Assembly: GCA_030829765.1 (NCBI GenBank)
Contig: JAUROO010000020.1
Coordinates: 1 to 23,010 of the forward strand
DNA: 23,010 nt
Source: Miltoncostaeales bacterium
GTDB taxonomy: Bacteria > Actinomycetota > Thermoleophilia > Miltoncostaeales > Miltoncostaeaceae
Direction of reading: 5' to 3'
How positions within the stretch are numbered: position 1 is the stretch's first letter; each line of letters opens with the position of its first letter. Shown piece by piece: positions 11,287 through 17,859 of the stretch. The notes under the pieces were generated by a model. It did not search any database, was not told where the DNA came from, and saw nothing but the letters and a program-made list of their open reading frames with translations. The translations under genes and the position numbers were made by a program.

Positions 11287-11595
11287 CTACTCGGCGGCCG
11301 GCTGGTCGACCACGCCCGCGGCGTCCGGCTCGGGCGAGGTCTTGCGTGCCACGGCGCCCTGGGCGATGCGGATGTCGACGTCCTCGGCGATCTGGAGGAT
11401 GATCGTGTCGCCGTCCTCGACCTCGGAGACGATTCCGTAGATCCCGGACGTGGTCACCACCTCGTCTCCGATGCGGAGCGACTTGGAGAGCTCCTCCATC
11501 TCGCGCCGCCGCCGCTGCTGCGGGCGGATGCCCACGAAGTAGATGAGGGCGACGAAGATGATGATGTATATGGGCAGAAGGACCGCCGACGACAT
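11287..11595 (-). CDS. yajC: Preprotein translocase accessory subunit YajC
   Basis: The 102-residue protein has one N-terminal membrane helix (about 4-22) and the family core: RPQQRRRREMEELSKSL, then RIGDEVVTTSGIYGIV (41-56) and a small beta-rich domain. Length and layout match YajC, which associates with SecDF in the export machinery. It has an ATG start with a good GGAGG Shine-Dalgarno (11607-11611, 11 nt upstream) and a TGCTAGCCT extended -10-like box further up. It is the first gene of the leftward run yajC-secDF-phasin-like-ABC1 kinase. It is divergent from the glycosyltransferase gene across 108 bp. Confidence 0.95.
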   Translation of the reverse strand: MSSAVLLPIYIIIFVALIYFVGIRPQQRRRREMEELSKSLRIGDEVVTTSGIYGIVSEVEDGDTIILQIAEDVDIRIAQGAVARKTSPEPDAAGVVDQPAAE

Positions 11596-11634
11596 GCGGA
11601 ATCCGGCCTCCGTGACGGGGTTCAGGACGCGCGC

Positions 11635-11643
11635 AGGCTAGCA
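11635..11643 (-). promoter_or_regulatory. Candidate extended -10 promoter for yajC-secDF
   Basis: On the minus strand, TGCTAGCCT combines a TGN extension with a TANNNT hexamer. It sits 39 nt before the yajC ATG, leaving room for a leader of about 30 nt that contains the GGAGG ribosome binding site. A -35 box is not recognisable because a GC-only repeat occupies that position. Confidence 0.4.
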
Positions 11644-11646
11644 GCG

Positions 11647-11676
11647 CCCGGGGCCGCCCGGGGCGGCCCGGGGCCG
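11647..11676. repeat. Three tandem GC-only decamers between divergent genes
   Basis: Three adjoining copies of CCCGGGGCCG (the middle copy ends CGG) occupy 30 bp of the 108-bp yajC/glycosyltransferase divergent intergenic region. The unit is nearly self-complementary, so several alternative hairpins are possible. It lies upstream of both candidate -10 boxes. Confidence 0.85.
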
Positions 11677-11689
11677 CCGTCACCCGTGG

Positions 11690-11695
11690 TACGGT
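11690..11695 (+). promoter_or_regulatory. Candidate -10 box for the glycosyltransferase gene (leaderless)
   Basis: TACGGT ends 8 nt before the GTG at 11704. The spacing fits a leaderless transcript and supports this GTG over the open frame that continues further upstream. No Shine-Dalgarno is visible. Confidence 0.5.
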
Positions 11696-11703
11696 GGGCG
11701 CCC

Positions 11704-12903
11704 GTGAGGCCTCTGTCGATCGCGATGGTCACCGAGTACGCCTACCCCATCCTGGGGGGCGTGAGCGAGCACGTGCACTTCCTGTCGCGGGAACTCGCAG
11801 AGCGCGGCCACGACGTGACGGTGGTCACCGGCAACATCGGCGAGGCACGCGAGGCCGCCGAACTCGACCGCGAGGCGCACCGCCTCCACGGGTACCGCAC
11901 CACGCGAATCGGCCGGTCCGTGCCCGTGGTGGCGAACGGCTCGATCGCGCGCCTGACCGTCGGCCTCGGCATCAAGCACCAGATCGCCACGGCCGTGCGG
12001 GGCATGGACGTCGTGCATGCGCAGGGGCTGGCGTCCCCCACGCTGCCGATGGGCGTGCTGCGGGTATCCACGGCGCCCTGCACCGTCGGCACGTTCCATA
12101 CCTACTTCGACGAGGGTCACTGGATGTACGACCGCATCGGCCGCTACGTCCGCAACTCGCTCGCCCGCCTGGACCGCCGCATCGCCGTGTCGGAGGCGTG
12201 CATCACGGCCCTCGCCCCGTACTTCCCCGGCGAATGGGACATCGTCCCGAACGGGATCGACTGCTCGCTCTACCACCCGATGGCCGCCGATGCGTCCCGC
12301 CCCGCGGGGCCGCCCCGCATCCTCTTCGTCGGGCGGTTCGACCCGCGCAACGCCCTCGGCGACCTGCTCGAGGCGGCGGCCATCCTCATGGCGGAGGGAC
12401 GCGACTTCGTGATCCAGGTGGTCGGCGACGGACCCGCGCGCCCGGTGTATGAGCGCAAGGCCCGCGCGCTTGGCATCTGGGACCGCGTGGAGTGGCTGGG
12501 ACTCCTGAACGAGGAACGCCCCCGCTTCTACCGCGAGGCGGACGTCATGGCCGCCCCCTGCGTGCTGGCCTCGTTCGGGGTGGTGCTGCTCGAGGCCCTG
12601 GCGTCGGGGACCCCGGTGGTGGCCGCGGACAACGTGGGGTTCCGGCAGGTCATCCGCGGCGACGTGCCCGGGCGCTTCGTGCCGCCGCACGACCCCGCCG
12701 AGCTCGCCCGGGGCATCGCCGAAGTGCTCGATGACCCCGCCGCCGCCGAGGACATCGCCCGCCGGGGGCGAACAGCCGTGGAGCGGGAATTCGACTGGCC
12801 CCGGGTGACCGACCAGGTGGAGCGCATCTACCACGAGGTACTCGACGCCAAGCGGCCCGCTGCCAGCATCCCCGCCATCCCCGCTTCCGGAGGACCCGAA
12901 TGA
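11704..12903 (+). CDS. GT4-like glycosyltransferase (GT-B fold)
   Basis: This 399-residue protein has the two-domain GT-B layout. The N-terminal acceptor domain shows AMVTEYAYPILGGVSEHV with the Gly-rich loop (7-24), GTFHTYF (129-135) and VSEA (162-165). The C-terminal donor domain shows VPNGID (181-186), ILFVGRFDPRNALGDLLEAA (206-225), VVGDGP (239-244) and SFGVVLLEALASGTPVVAAD (290-309). Such enzymes move sugars from nucleotide donors to lipids, glycans or phosphoinositols at the inner membrane. Two usual donor-site residues differ: Asn replaces the common Lys after GRFDPR, and Ala289 replaces the first Glu of the E-x7-E motif. The GTG start is chosen from the domain start and the -10 box. 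It is translationally coupled to the following lipoprotein gene by an ATGA overlap. Acceptor and sugar are unknown. Confidence 0.88.
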   Translation: MRPLSIAMVTEYAYPILGGVSEHVHFLSRELAERGHDVTVVTGNIGEAREAAELDREAHRLHGYRTTRIGRSVPVVANGSIARLTVGLGIKHQIATAVRGMDVVHAQGLASPTLPMGVLRVSTAPCTVGTFHTYFDEGHWMYDRIGRYVRNSLARLDRRIAVSEACITALAPYFPGEWDIVPNGIDCSLYHPMAADASRPAGPPRILFVGRFDPRNALGDLLEAAAILMAEGRDFVIQVVGDGPARPVYERKARALGIWDRVEWLGLLNEERPRFYREADVMAAPCVLASFGVVLLEALASGTPVVAADNVGFRQVIRGDVPGRFVPPHDPAELARGIAEVLDDPAAAEDIARRGRTAVEREFDWPRVTDQVERIYHEVLDAKRPAASIPAIPASGGPE

Positions 12904-13334
12904 ACCGTCCCGTGATCCTGACCGCCCTCGCCGCGGGCGCCGCCGCCGCAACCCTTGCCCTGGCCGGGTGCGGCGGTTCCGATGACGCCGCCACCACCAC
13001 CGCTGCCGCGGGCACCACCGCGGCCGCCAGCACATCCGGGACCGTCGCCACGGCCCCGGCACGCACCGTGGAGTGCGAGGGCACCGAGGATTCCTGCGTC
13101 GCCCGGGTGTCCCTGGCCGGTGGGGCGGGAGCCGAGCGGGTGGCCATCCAGCTTCCCGGAACGGACTGGAACAACCCCGAGACGTCGGTGCCCGAGATGT
13201 ATGAGGGGTCGTACGACATCACCAATGCCGAGTTCACCACCGGCGGGTCGACCTATGCCTTCACCCTCGACGCCGTGGAGTCGATCCCCGATGGCGTGGA
13301 CCTGGAGATGACCTTCAGCCGCCGCACCTCGTAG
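12900..13334 (+). CDS. Small putative lipoprotein of unknown function
   Basis: The 144-residue product has a short charged start, a hydrophobic Ala/Leu-rich signal and a lipobox LAGC with Cys24, so it should be lipid-anchored outside the membrane. An Ala/Thr/Ser-rich linker (25-54) leads to a small beta-rich domain. This domain holds two cysteines (C59, C66) that could form a disulfide, and a C-terminal part with TTGGSTYAFTLDAVESIP. I do not recognise a named domain. The ATG overlaps the glycosyltransferase stop by 4 bp and follows a clear GGAGG, so the two are probably translated together. It converges with ruvB, with 17 bp between the stops. Confidence 0.8.
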   Translation: MNRPVILTALAAGAAAATLALAGCGGSDDAATTTAAAGTTAAASTSGTVATAPARTVECEGTEDSCVARVSLAGGAGAERVAIQLPGTDWNNPETSVPEMYEGSYDITNAEFTTGGSTYAFTLDAVESIPDGVDLEMTFSRRTS

Positions 13335-13341
13335 CGCGGGC

Positions 13342-13380
13342 GCCCCGGCGCCTAGGGCACCACACCCCAGGCGCCGGGGC
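13342..13380. terminator. Candidate bidirectional terminator hairpin
   Basis: A perfect 12-bp inverted repeat, GCCCCGGCGCCT at 13342-13353 and its complement at 13369-13380, is separated by 15 nt. It lies between the convergent lipoprotein and ruvB genes and covers the ruvB stop codon, so it could stop transcription from both sides. There is no T-run on either side, so it is not a classic intrinsic terminator. Confidence 0.5.
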
Positions 13381-14434
13381 CGGGGTCATCCCCGAACAGC
13401 GGGTCCTGCCCCCCGTCATGCGCGCGCACCTCGCGGGGCACCTCGATACCAAGATGCACGTATGCGCGTGCGGTGGCGATGCGCCCGCGCGGGGTGCGCG
13501 CCAGCAGTCCCTGCTGAAGCAGGAAGGGCTCGTAGACGTCCTCGATGGTGTCCGGGGACTCCCCTACCGCGTCGGCCAGCGTGCCGAGCCCCGTCGGCCT
13601 GCCGGCAAACGTGACCGCCAGGTGCGACAGGATCTTCCGATCGAGGTCATCGAGCCCGGCGTCGTCCACCTCCAGCACGGCGAGGGCCTGCTCGGCGGTC
13701 GCGCCGTCGATGCGGCCGAGGCCCTGCACCTGGGCGACGTCGCGCACGCGGCGCAGCAGGCGGTTCGCGATGCGGGGCGTTCCCCGCGACCGGCCGGCGA
13801 TGGCCAGCGCGCCGTCATCCGCCATGTCAACCTCCAGCAGGTCCGCGGAGCGGATGACGATGCGCGCGAGGTCGTCCGGGCCGTAGTAGTCCAGCCGCTG
13901 GACCACGCCGAAGCGATCGCGCAGCGGGGTGGTGAGCAGCCCCGATCGCGTGGTGGCACCCACCAGCGTGAAGCGCGGCAGGTCCAGGCGCAGCGTGCGG
14001 GCCTGCGGACCCTGCCCCAGGACGACATCCAGCTGGAAGTCCTCCATCGCCGGATACAGGACCTCCTCCACCGCTCGGTTCAGGCGATGGATCTCGTCGA
14101 TGAAGAGCACGTCGCCGGGGCCGAGCGCCGTGAGGATGGCGGCCAGATCACCCTTGCGTTCGAGCACCGGTCCGCTGGTGACCGTGATCTCCACGCCCAT
14201 CTCGGAGGCCAGGATGATGGCGAGCGATGTCTTCCCCAGGCCGGGAGGGCCGGCCAGCAGCACGTGGTCCAGCGCCTCGTCCCGCTGGCGCGCGGCCTGG
14301 AGGAAGATGCCCAGTTGCCGGCACACGGACTCCTGGCCGATGAAGGCGTCGAGCGTGCGCGGGCGCAGCGAGGTGTCGAAGCCCTGCTCCTGGGGCGCCA
14401 CGTCCGGGCTCGCGAGCCTGTCGGGGTCGGTCAT
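13352..14434 (-). CDS. ruvB: Holliday junction branch migration ATPase RuvB
   Basis: The 360-residue AAA+ motor works with RuvA to move Holliday junctions. It shows the N-terminal LRPRTLDAFIGQE (23-35), Walker A GPPGLGKT (62-69), Walker B LFIDEIH (110-116), sensor 1 GATTR (159-163) and LRDRFG (171-176), which includes the arginine-finger region. It also has the small AAA domain with RGTPRIANRLLRRVRD and a C-terminal winged helix (TFAGRPTGLGTLA, LLARTPRGR). The length is close to that of other RuvB proteins, with a short extra acidic C-terminal tail. Its ATG overlaps the ruvA stop by 4 bp (ATGA). It is the last gene of the pdx-yebC-ruv run and ends in a shared hairpin. Confidence 0.98.
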   Translation of the reverse strand: MTDPDRLASPDVAPQEQGFDTSLRPRTLDAFIGQESVCRQLGIFLQAARQRDEALDHVLLAGPPGLGKTSLAIILASEMGVEITVTSGPVLERKGDLAAILTALGPGDVLFIDEIHRLNRAVEEVLYPAMEDFQLDVVLGQGPQARTLRLDLPRFTLVGATTRSGLLTTPLRDRFGVVQRLDYYGPDDLARIVIRSADLLEVDMADDGALAIAGRSRGTPRIANRLLRRVRDVAQVQGLGRIDGATAEQALAVLEVDDAGLDDLDRKILSHLAVTFAGRPTGLGTLADAVGESPDTIEDVYEPFLLQQGLLARTPRGRIATARAYVHLGIEVPREVRAHDGGQDPLFGDDPGPGAWGVVP

Positions 14435-15000
14435 CGGGCCAGCGCCGCGAGGCCGTGGCGGATGAGTGCCTCCTCATCCATGTCGTCGGCCGCCGTGGCA
14501 AGCACGGCATCCACGTCATCCGGCGCGAACCCCAGGGCCACCAGGCCCTCGCGGGCGCCCCCGCGGGTCCCCCCGGCGGGGTCCGGACCCGCGCCCACGG
14601 CGCCCACGGCATCGCGCAGTTCGAGCACCACCCGATCGGCGGTCTTCCGCCCGACCCCTGCGGCCTTCGCGAGGTAGGCGGTGTCGCCGCCCCCGATCGC
14701 GGCGGCGAGGGCCGGGGGCGTGCCGAGCCCGCAGATCGCGAGCGCCATGCGGGGCCCCACCCCGTTCACCCCGATGAGGGCCTCGAAAAGCCCCCGCTCG
14801 GCATCGTCGGCGAATCCGTACAGGTCAAGGGCGTCCTCGCGGACCACCAGATGGGTACGCAGGGCCACCTCGCTGCCCACAGGCGGCAATGCGGCCCGCG
14901 TGGTGTCGGACACGCGCACCGCGAAACCCATGCCGCCCATGGCCACGACGACGCCGTCGGCACCTGTGGCCGCAAGATCACCCCGCACGAACCGGATCAT
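14431..15000 (-). CDS. ruvA: Holliday junction DNA helicase subunit RuvA
   Basis: The 189-residue protein binds four-way junctions as a tetramer and loads RuvB. Domain I is an OB fold (about 1-63, ending EDALDLYGFAD). Domain II has two helix-hairpin-helix motifs, GVNGVGPRMALAI (77-89) and GVGRKTADRVVLELRD (115-130). A Gly/Pro/Ala-rich linker (131-148) leads to the small domain III that contacts RuvB (EGLVALGFAPDDV). The ATG start is 9 bp after the ruvC stop. No Shine-Dalgarno is seen, but a TAGCCT box that includes the ruvC stop codon sits 6 nt upstream, which fits a leaderless internal promoter. Confidence 0.97.
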   Translation of the reverse strand: MIRFVRGDLAATGADGVVVAMGGMGFAVRVSDTTRAALPPVGSEVALRTHLVVREDALDLYGFADDAERGLFEALIGVNGVGPRMALAICGLGTPPALAAAIGGGDTAYLAKAAGVGRKTADRVVLELRDAVGAVGAGPDPAGGTRGGAREGLVALGFAPDDVDAVLATAADDMDEEALIRHGLAALAR

Positions 15001-15006
15001 TGGCGG

Positions 15007-15012
15007 AGGCTA
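15007..15012 (-). promoter_or_regulatory. Candidate -10 box for ruvA (leaderless, uses ruvC stop)
   Basis: The minus-strand hexamer TAGCCT begins with the ruvC TAG stop codon and ends 6 nt before the ruvA ATG. It could give a separate ruvAB transcript. The TAG is required as a stop codon anyway, so coincidence is more likely than for the other boxes. Confidence 0.35.
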
Positions 15013-15507
15013 TCGCCGGCCGCGGATGCGGATGGCCTCCCGGAGCGGCCCCGACGCGCAGTGGCAGATGGCGGCGGCGATGGCATCGGCCGCGTGGTCG
15101 GTTCCGGCCTCCACCCCGGTGAGCCGGGCCACCATGGCCCGCACCTGATCCTTTCCGGCCCGGCCGCTCCCGGTGACCGCCTGCTTGATCGCGGTGGGCG
15201 TGTACTCCGACACCGGCAGCCCGGATCGGGCGCACGACACCAACAGCGCCCCGCGCGCCGCGGCCATGCCCATGGCTGACGTGCTCACCGGATGCACGAA
15301 GAACGCCTCGATGGCCGCCTCATGGGCGCCGGTTTCCCCGATCACGCCGGAGAGCCCTTCATGCAGGGCGAGGAGGCGCTGCTCGGTGGCCGTGGACGGG
15401 GCCGTGCGGAGCGTGCCGTGGGCAAGCACCTCGGTCCGGCTCCCGGCGCGCCGGACCACCGCATAGCCGGTGTTGGCGAGGCCGGGGTCGATCCCGAGCA
15501 CGATCAC
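15010..15507 (-). CDS. ruvC: Crossover junction endonuclease RuvC
   Basis: The 165-residue RNase H-fold nuclease resolves Holliday junctions by paired nicks. It begins with VLGIDPGLANTGYAVV, containing catalytic Asp7. Glu67 lies in AAIEAFFVHP, and the C-terminal acidic site is TDHAADAIAAAICH with His138 and Asp141. A His at the third position is known from Thermus thermophilus RuvC, whereas E. coli has Asp. The conserved EYTPTAIKQAVTGSGRAGKDQV segment is present (split here as EYTPTAIKQAV and GSGRAGKDQV). The GTG start lies 12 bp after yebC. Confidence 0.97.
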   Translation of the reverse strand: MIVLGIDPGLANTGYAVVRRAGSRTEVLAHGTLRTAPSTATEQRLLALHEGLSGVIGETGAHEAAIEAFFVHPVSTSAMGMAAARGALLVSCARSGLPVSEYTPTAIKQAVTGSGRAGKDQVRAMVARLTGVEAGTDHAADAIAAAICHCASGPLREAIRIRGRR

Positions 15508-15519
15508 GCGGGGACCGCC

Positions 15520-16272
15520 CTAGCCGGCGACGGCCTCCATGACATCCTCGGAGATGTCGAAGTTGGCGTAGACGTCCTGGACGTCGTCATTCTCCTCGAG
15601 GCTGTCGATGAGGCGCAGCAGTTGACGGGCTTCCTTCTCCCCCGCCTCCACCGTGGTCTTCGGAAGCATGGTGATGTCCGCGGACGCGGCGGCGAAGCCG
15701 GCTGCCTCCAGCGCTCCGCGCACCGACGTGAGGTCCACCGGATCGGTCACCACCTGCCACTGCGAGCCATCCTCCGCAATGTCCTCTGCCCCGCCTTCGA
15801 GCGCGGCGTCCATGAGGGCCTCCTCGTCCACTCCGGCGGAGTCCACCATGATGATGCCCTTGCGCTCGAACTGCCACGCCACGCTGCCGGGCGTGCCCAG
15901 TTCCGAACCGTTCTTGCTGAAGATGTGGCGCACGTCGCTTGCAGTGCGGTTGCGGTTGTCCGTGAGCGCAACGCAGATGATGGCGACGCCACCGGGGCCG
16001 TACCCCTCGTAGGTAACGGACGCGTAGTCGACCGCCCCGTCGCCCTCACCCGTACCCTTCTGGATGGCGCGCTCGATGTTGTCCTTGGGCATGGAGTTCG
16101 CCCGGGCCTTCTCGATGGCGGTCGCAAGCGCGGCATTGGACGCCGGGTCGCCCCCGCCCTCTCCGGCGGCAACCGTGATCGCACGGGAAAGTTTGGAGAA
16201 GAGCTGGCCGCGCTTGGCATCGGCCGCGCCCTTCTTGCGCTTGATGGTCGCCCACTTACTGTGCCCCGACAA
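15520..16272 (-). CDS. yebC: YebC/PmpR/TACO1-family protein
   Basis: The 250-residue protein is a complete YebC-family member. It opens with MSGHSKWATIKRKKGAADAK, and carries RGQLFSKLSRAI (21-32), NIERAIQKGTGE (65-76), YEGYGPGGVAIIC (88-100), TDNRNRT (104-110) and a three-domain length. Members have been described as transcription regulators and, more recently, as translation factors that ease ribosome stalling at difficult proline-rich stretches. Which applies here is not shown. The start is TTG, fixed by the family N-terminus and by a strong AAGGAGGGG at the right distance. The first 17 bp overlap the end of pdxT. Confidence 0.96.
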   Translation of the reverse strand: MSGHSKWATIKRKKGAADAKRGQLFSKLSRAITVAAGEGGGDPASNAALATAIEKARANSMPKDNIERAIQKGTGEGDGAVDYASVTYEGYGPGGVAIICVALTDNRNRTASDVRHIFSKNGSELGTPGSVAWQFERKGIIMVDSAGVDEEALMDAALEGGAEDIAEDGSQWQVVTDPVDLTSVRGALEAAGFAAASADITMLPKTTVEAGEKEARQLLRLIDSLEENDDVQDVYANFDISEDVMEAVAG

Positions 16273-16897
16273 CAGACCCCTCCTTGTGCTGGGCGCCCGA
16301 CGACGCGCGCACCCGCTCCACGAACATCCTGTGCAGCCTCCGGTCCCCGGTGAGCTCCGGGTGGAACGCCGTCACGATGCGCGTGGCATCACGCGCGGCG
16401 ACCGGATGCCCCCCATGCTCCGCGAGGATCTCGATCGACGGCCCGGCGGCCTCGATCCAGGGGGCACGGATGAAGATACCGCGCATGGGCGGCGCGCCCA
16501 GCGCGGGCACCTCGACATCAGCCTCGAAGGAGTGCACCTGCCGTCCGAACGCATTGCGGCGGACCACGATGTCCATGCCACCCACCAGCGGCTGCGGGCC
16601 GCCCCCGGCGATGCCATTGGCCAGCATGATCATGCCCGCGCACGTGCCGAGGACCGGCATTCCTTCGTCGATCTGCGCGCGCACGGCCGGCAGCAGCCCG
16701 GATTCGCCCGCGACCAGACCGAACGTGGTGCTCTCCCCGCCGGGGATGACCAGCCCGTCCAGGCCGACAAGGTCCCCCGGCGCCCGCACGCGCCGGGTCC
16801 ATGCGCCAACGTCCCCCAGTGCGGCCTGGTGCTCGGACACGGCGCCCTGCACGGCGAGTACGCCGATGCGCGGCGGTGGTGGGGTGGCCCCGCTCAC
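16256..16897 (-). CDS. pdxT: Pyridoxal 5'-phosphate synthase glutaminase subunit PdxT
   Basis: The 213-residue class I glutamine amidotransferase supplies ammonia to PdxS. It shows IGVLAVQGAVSEH (11-23), the oxyanion-loop GGESTT (53-58), the nucleophile GTCAGM with Cys86, and HPELTGD with His179 and Glu181 completing the triad. Length is near the family norm, with a short Pro-rich N-terminus and an extra C-terminal tail of about 15 residues. Its GTG start overlaps the pdxS stop by 4 bp (GTGA), so the two subunits are translationally coupled. In many actinobacteria an acyl-CoA thioesterase gene sits between pdxS and pdxT; it is absent here. Confidence 0.97.
   Translation of the reverse strand: MSGATPPPPRIGVLAVQGAVSEHQAALGDVGAWTRRVRAPGDLVGLDGLVIPGGESTTFGLVAGESGLLPAVRAQIDEGMPVLGTCAGMIMLANGIAGGGPQPLVGGMDIVVRRNAFGRQVHSFEADVEVPALGAPPMRGIFIRAPWIEAAGPSIEILAEHGGHPVAARDATRIVTAFHPELTGDRRLHRMFVERVRASSGAQHKEGSVVGAQ
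16277..16285 (-). promoter_or_regulatory. Strong Shine-Dalgarno for yebC, inside pdxT
   Basis: The minus-strand sequence AAGGAGGGG lies 4 nt before the TTG start of yebC (6 nt counted from the GGAGG core). It sits inside the last codons of pdxT. It confirms the rare TTG start and suggests efficient independent initiation on a shared mRNA. Confidence 0.8.
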
Positions 16898-17820
16898 CAG
16901 CCCCGCGTCTGGAGCAGCCCGCCGTCGCCGAGCTCGCCGATCTCCAGACCCGGCATGGCCTCCCGCAGTCCCCGCGACACGCGGGCCACCACCGCCGGGT
17001 CATCCCAGTGCGTGGTGGCCTCGACGATCGCCCGGGCGCGCGCCGGCGGGTCCTCGCTGAGGAAGATCCCGCTGCCCACGAACACGCCCTCTGCACCCAG
17101 GTGCATCATCAGCGCGGCGTCGGCCGGCGTGGCGATGCCGCCGGCCGAGAAGTTCACGACGGGCAGGCGGCCATGCGCCCCTACCCACTCCACCAACTCG
17201 AGCGGCGCAGCCATCTCCTTGGCGATCGCGAAGCGCTCCTCCGCCGTGGCGGAAACCACGCGGCGGATGCCCTGTGTGATCGTCTTCATGTGGCGCACGG
17301 CCTCGACGACGTTGCCGGTGCCCGCCTCGCCCTTGGTGCGGATCATCGCCGCGCCCTCGGCGATCCGGCGCAGGGCCTCGCCGAGGTCGGTGGCGCCGCA
17401 CACGAAGGGAACCGTGAAGGCGCGCTTGTCCACGTGGCTGGCCTCATCCGCCGGGGTGAGGACCTCCGACTCGTCGATGTAGTCGACCTCAAGCGCCTGC
17501 AGGACCTGGGCCTCAACGTGGTGGCCGATGCGGCACTTGGCCATCACCGGGATGCTCACGGCCTCCTGGATGCCCATGATCATCTCGGGGTCGCTCATGC
17601 GCGCGACGCCGCCGGCTTTCCGGATCTCCGCCGGAATGCGCTCGAGGGCCATCACGGCGCACGCCCCGGCGTCCTCGGCGATGCGCGCCTGATCCGCGTC
17701 GACAACGTCCATGATCACGCCGCCCTTGAGCATGCGCGCGAGCCCCGCCTTCACGGTCTCCGTGCCGGTGGCGCGCTCCTGCGCACCGTTTGCCGCGACC
17801 TCGTCGCTCACTCGTTCCAC
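16894..17820 (-). CDS. pdxS: Pyridoxal 5'-phosphate synthase lyase subunit PdxS
   Basis: PdxS condenses ribose 5-phosphate (or its ketose form), glyceraldehyde 3-phosphate and ammonia to pyridoxal phosphate. The 308-residue TIM barrel is very well conserved: MLKGGVIMDVVDADQARIAE (Asp38), IPVMAKCRIGH with the Schiff-base Lys95, IDESEVLTPADE, and MIRTKGEAGTGN with the second lysine Lys163. NFSAGGIATPADAALMMHLG and GVFVGSGIF, the phosphate-binding loops, follow. The GTG at 17820 is used; a GTG three codons downstream is possible. A TACACT box lies 21 nt upstream. An RpiR-type regulator gene ends 39 bp before it on the same strand. Confidence 0.98.
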   Translation of the reverse strand: MERVSDEVAANGAQERATGTETVKAGLARMLKGGVIMDVVDADQARIAEDAGACAVMALERIPAEIRKAGGVARMSDPEMIMGIQEAVSIPVMAKCRIGHHVEAQVLQALEVDYIDESEVLTPADEASHVDKRAFTVPFVCGATDLGEALRRIAEGAAMIRTKGEAGTGNVVEAVRHMKTITQGIRRVVSATAEERFAIAKEMAAPLELVEWVGAHGRLPVVNFSAGGIATPADAALMMHLGAEGVFVGSGIFLSEDPPARARAIVEATTHWDDPAVVARVSRGLREAMPGLEIGELGDGGLLQTRGW

Positions 17821-17841
17821 CCCCGTTTGGAATCCGCCGGA

Positions 17842-17847
17842 AGTGTA
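17842..17847 (-). promoter_or_regulatory. Candidate -10 box for pdxST-yebC-ruv
   Basis: The minus-strand hexamer TACACT in the 39-bp gap between the RpiR-type gene and pdxS ends 21 nt before the pdxS GTG. This would allow a short leader. No clear -35 box was found at the expected distance, which lies inside the regulator gene. Confidence 0.35.
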
Positions 17848-17859
17848 GAACGAACTGGG

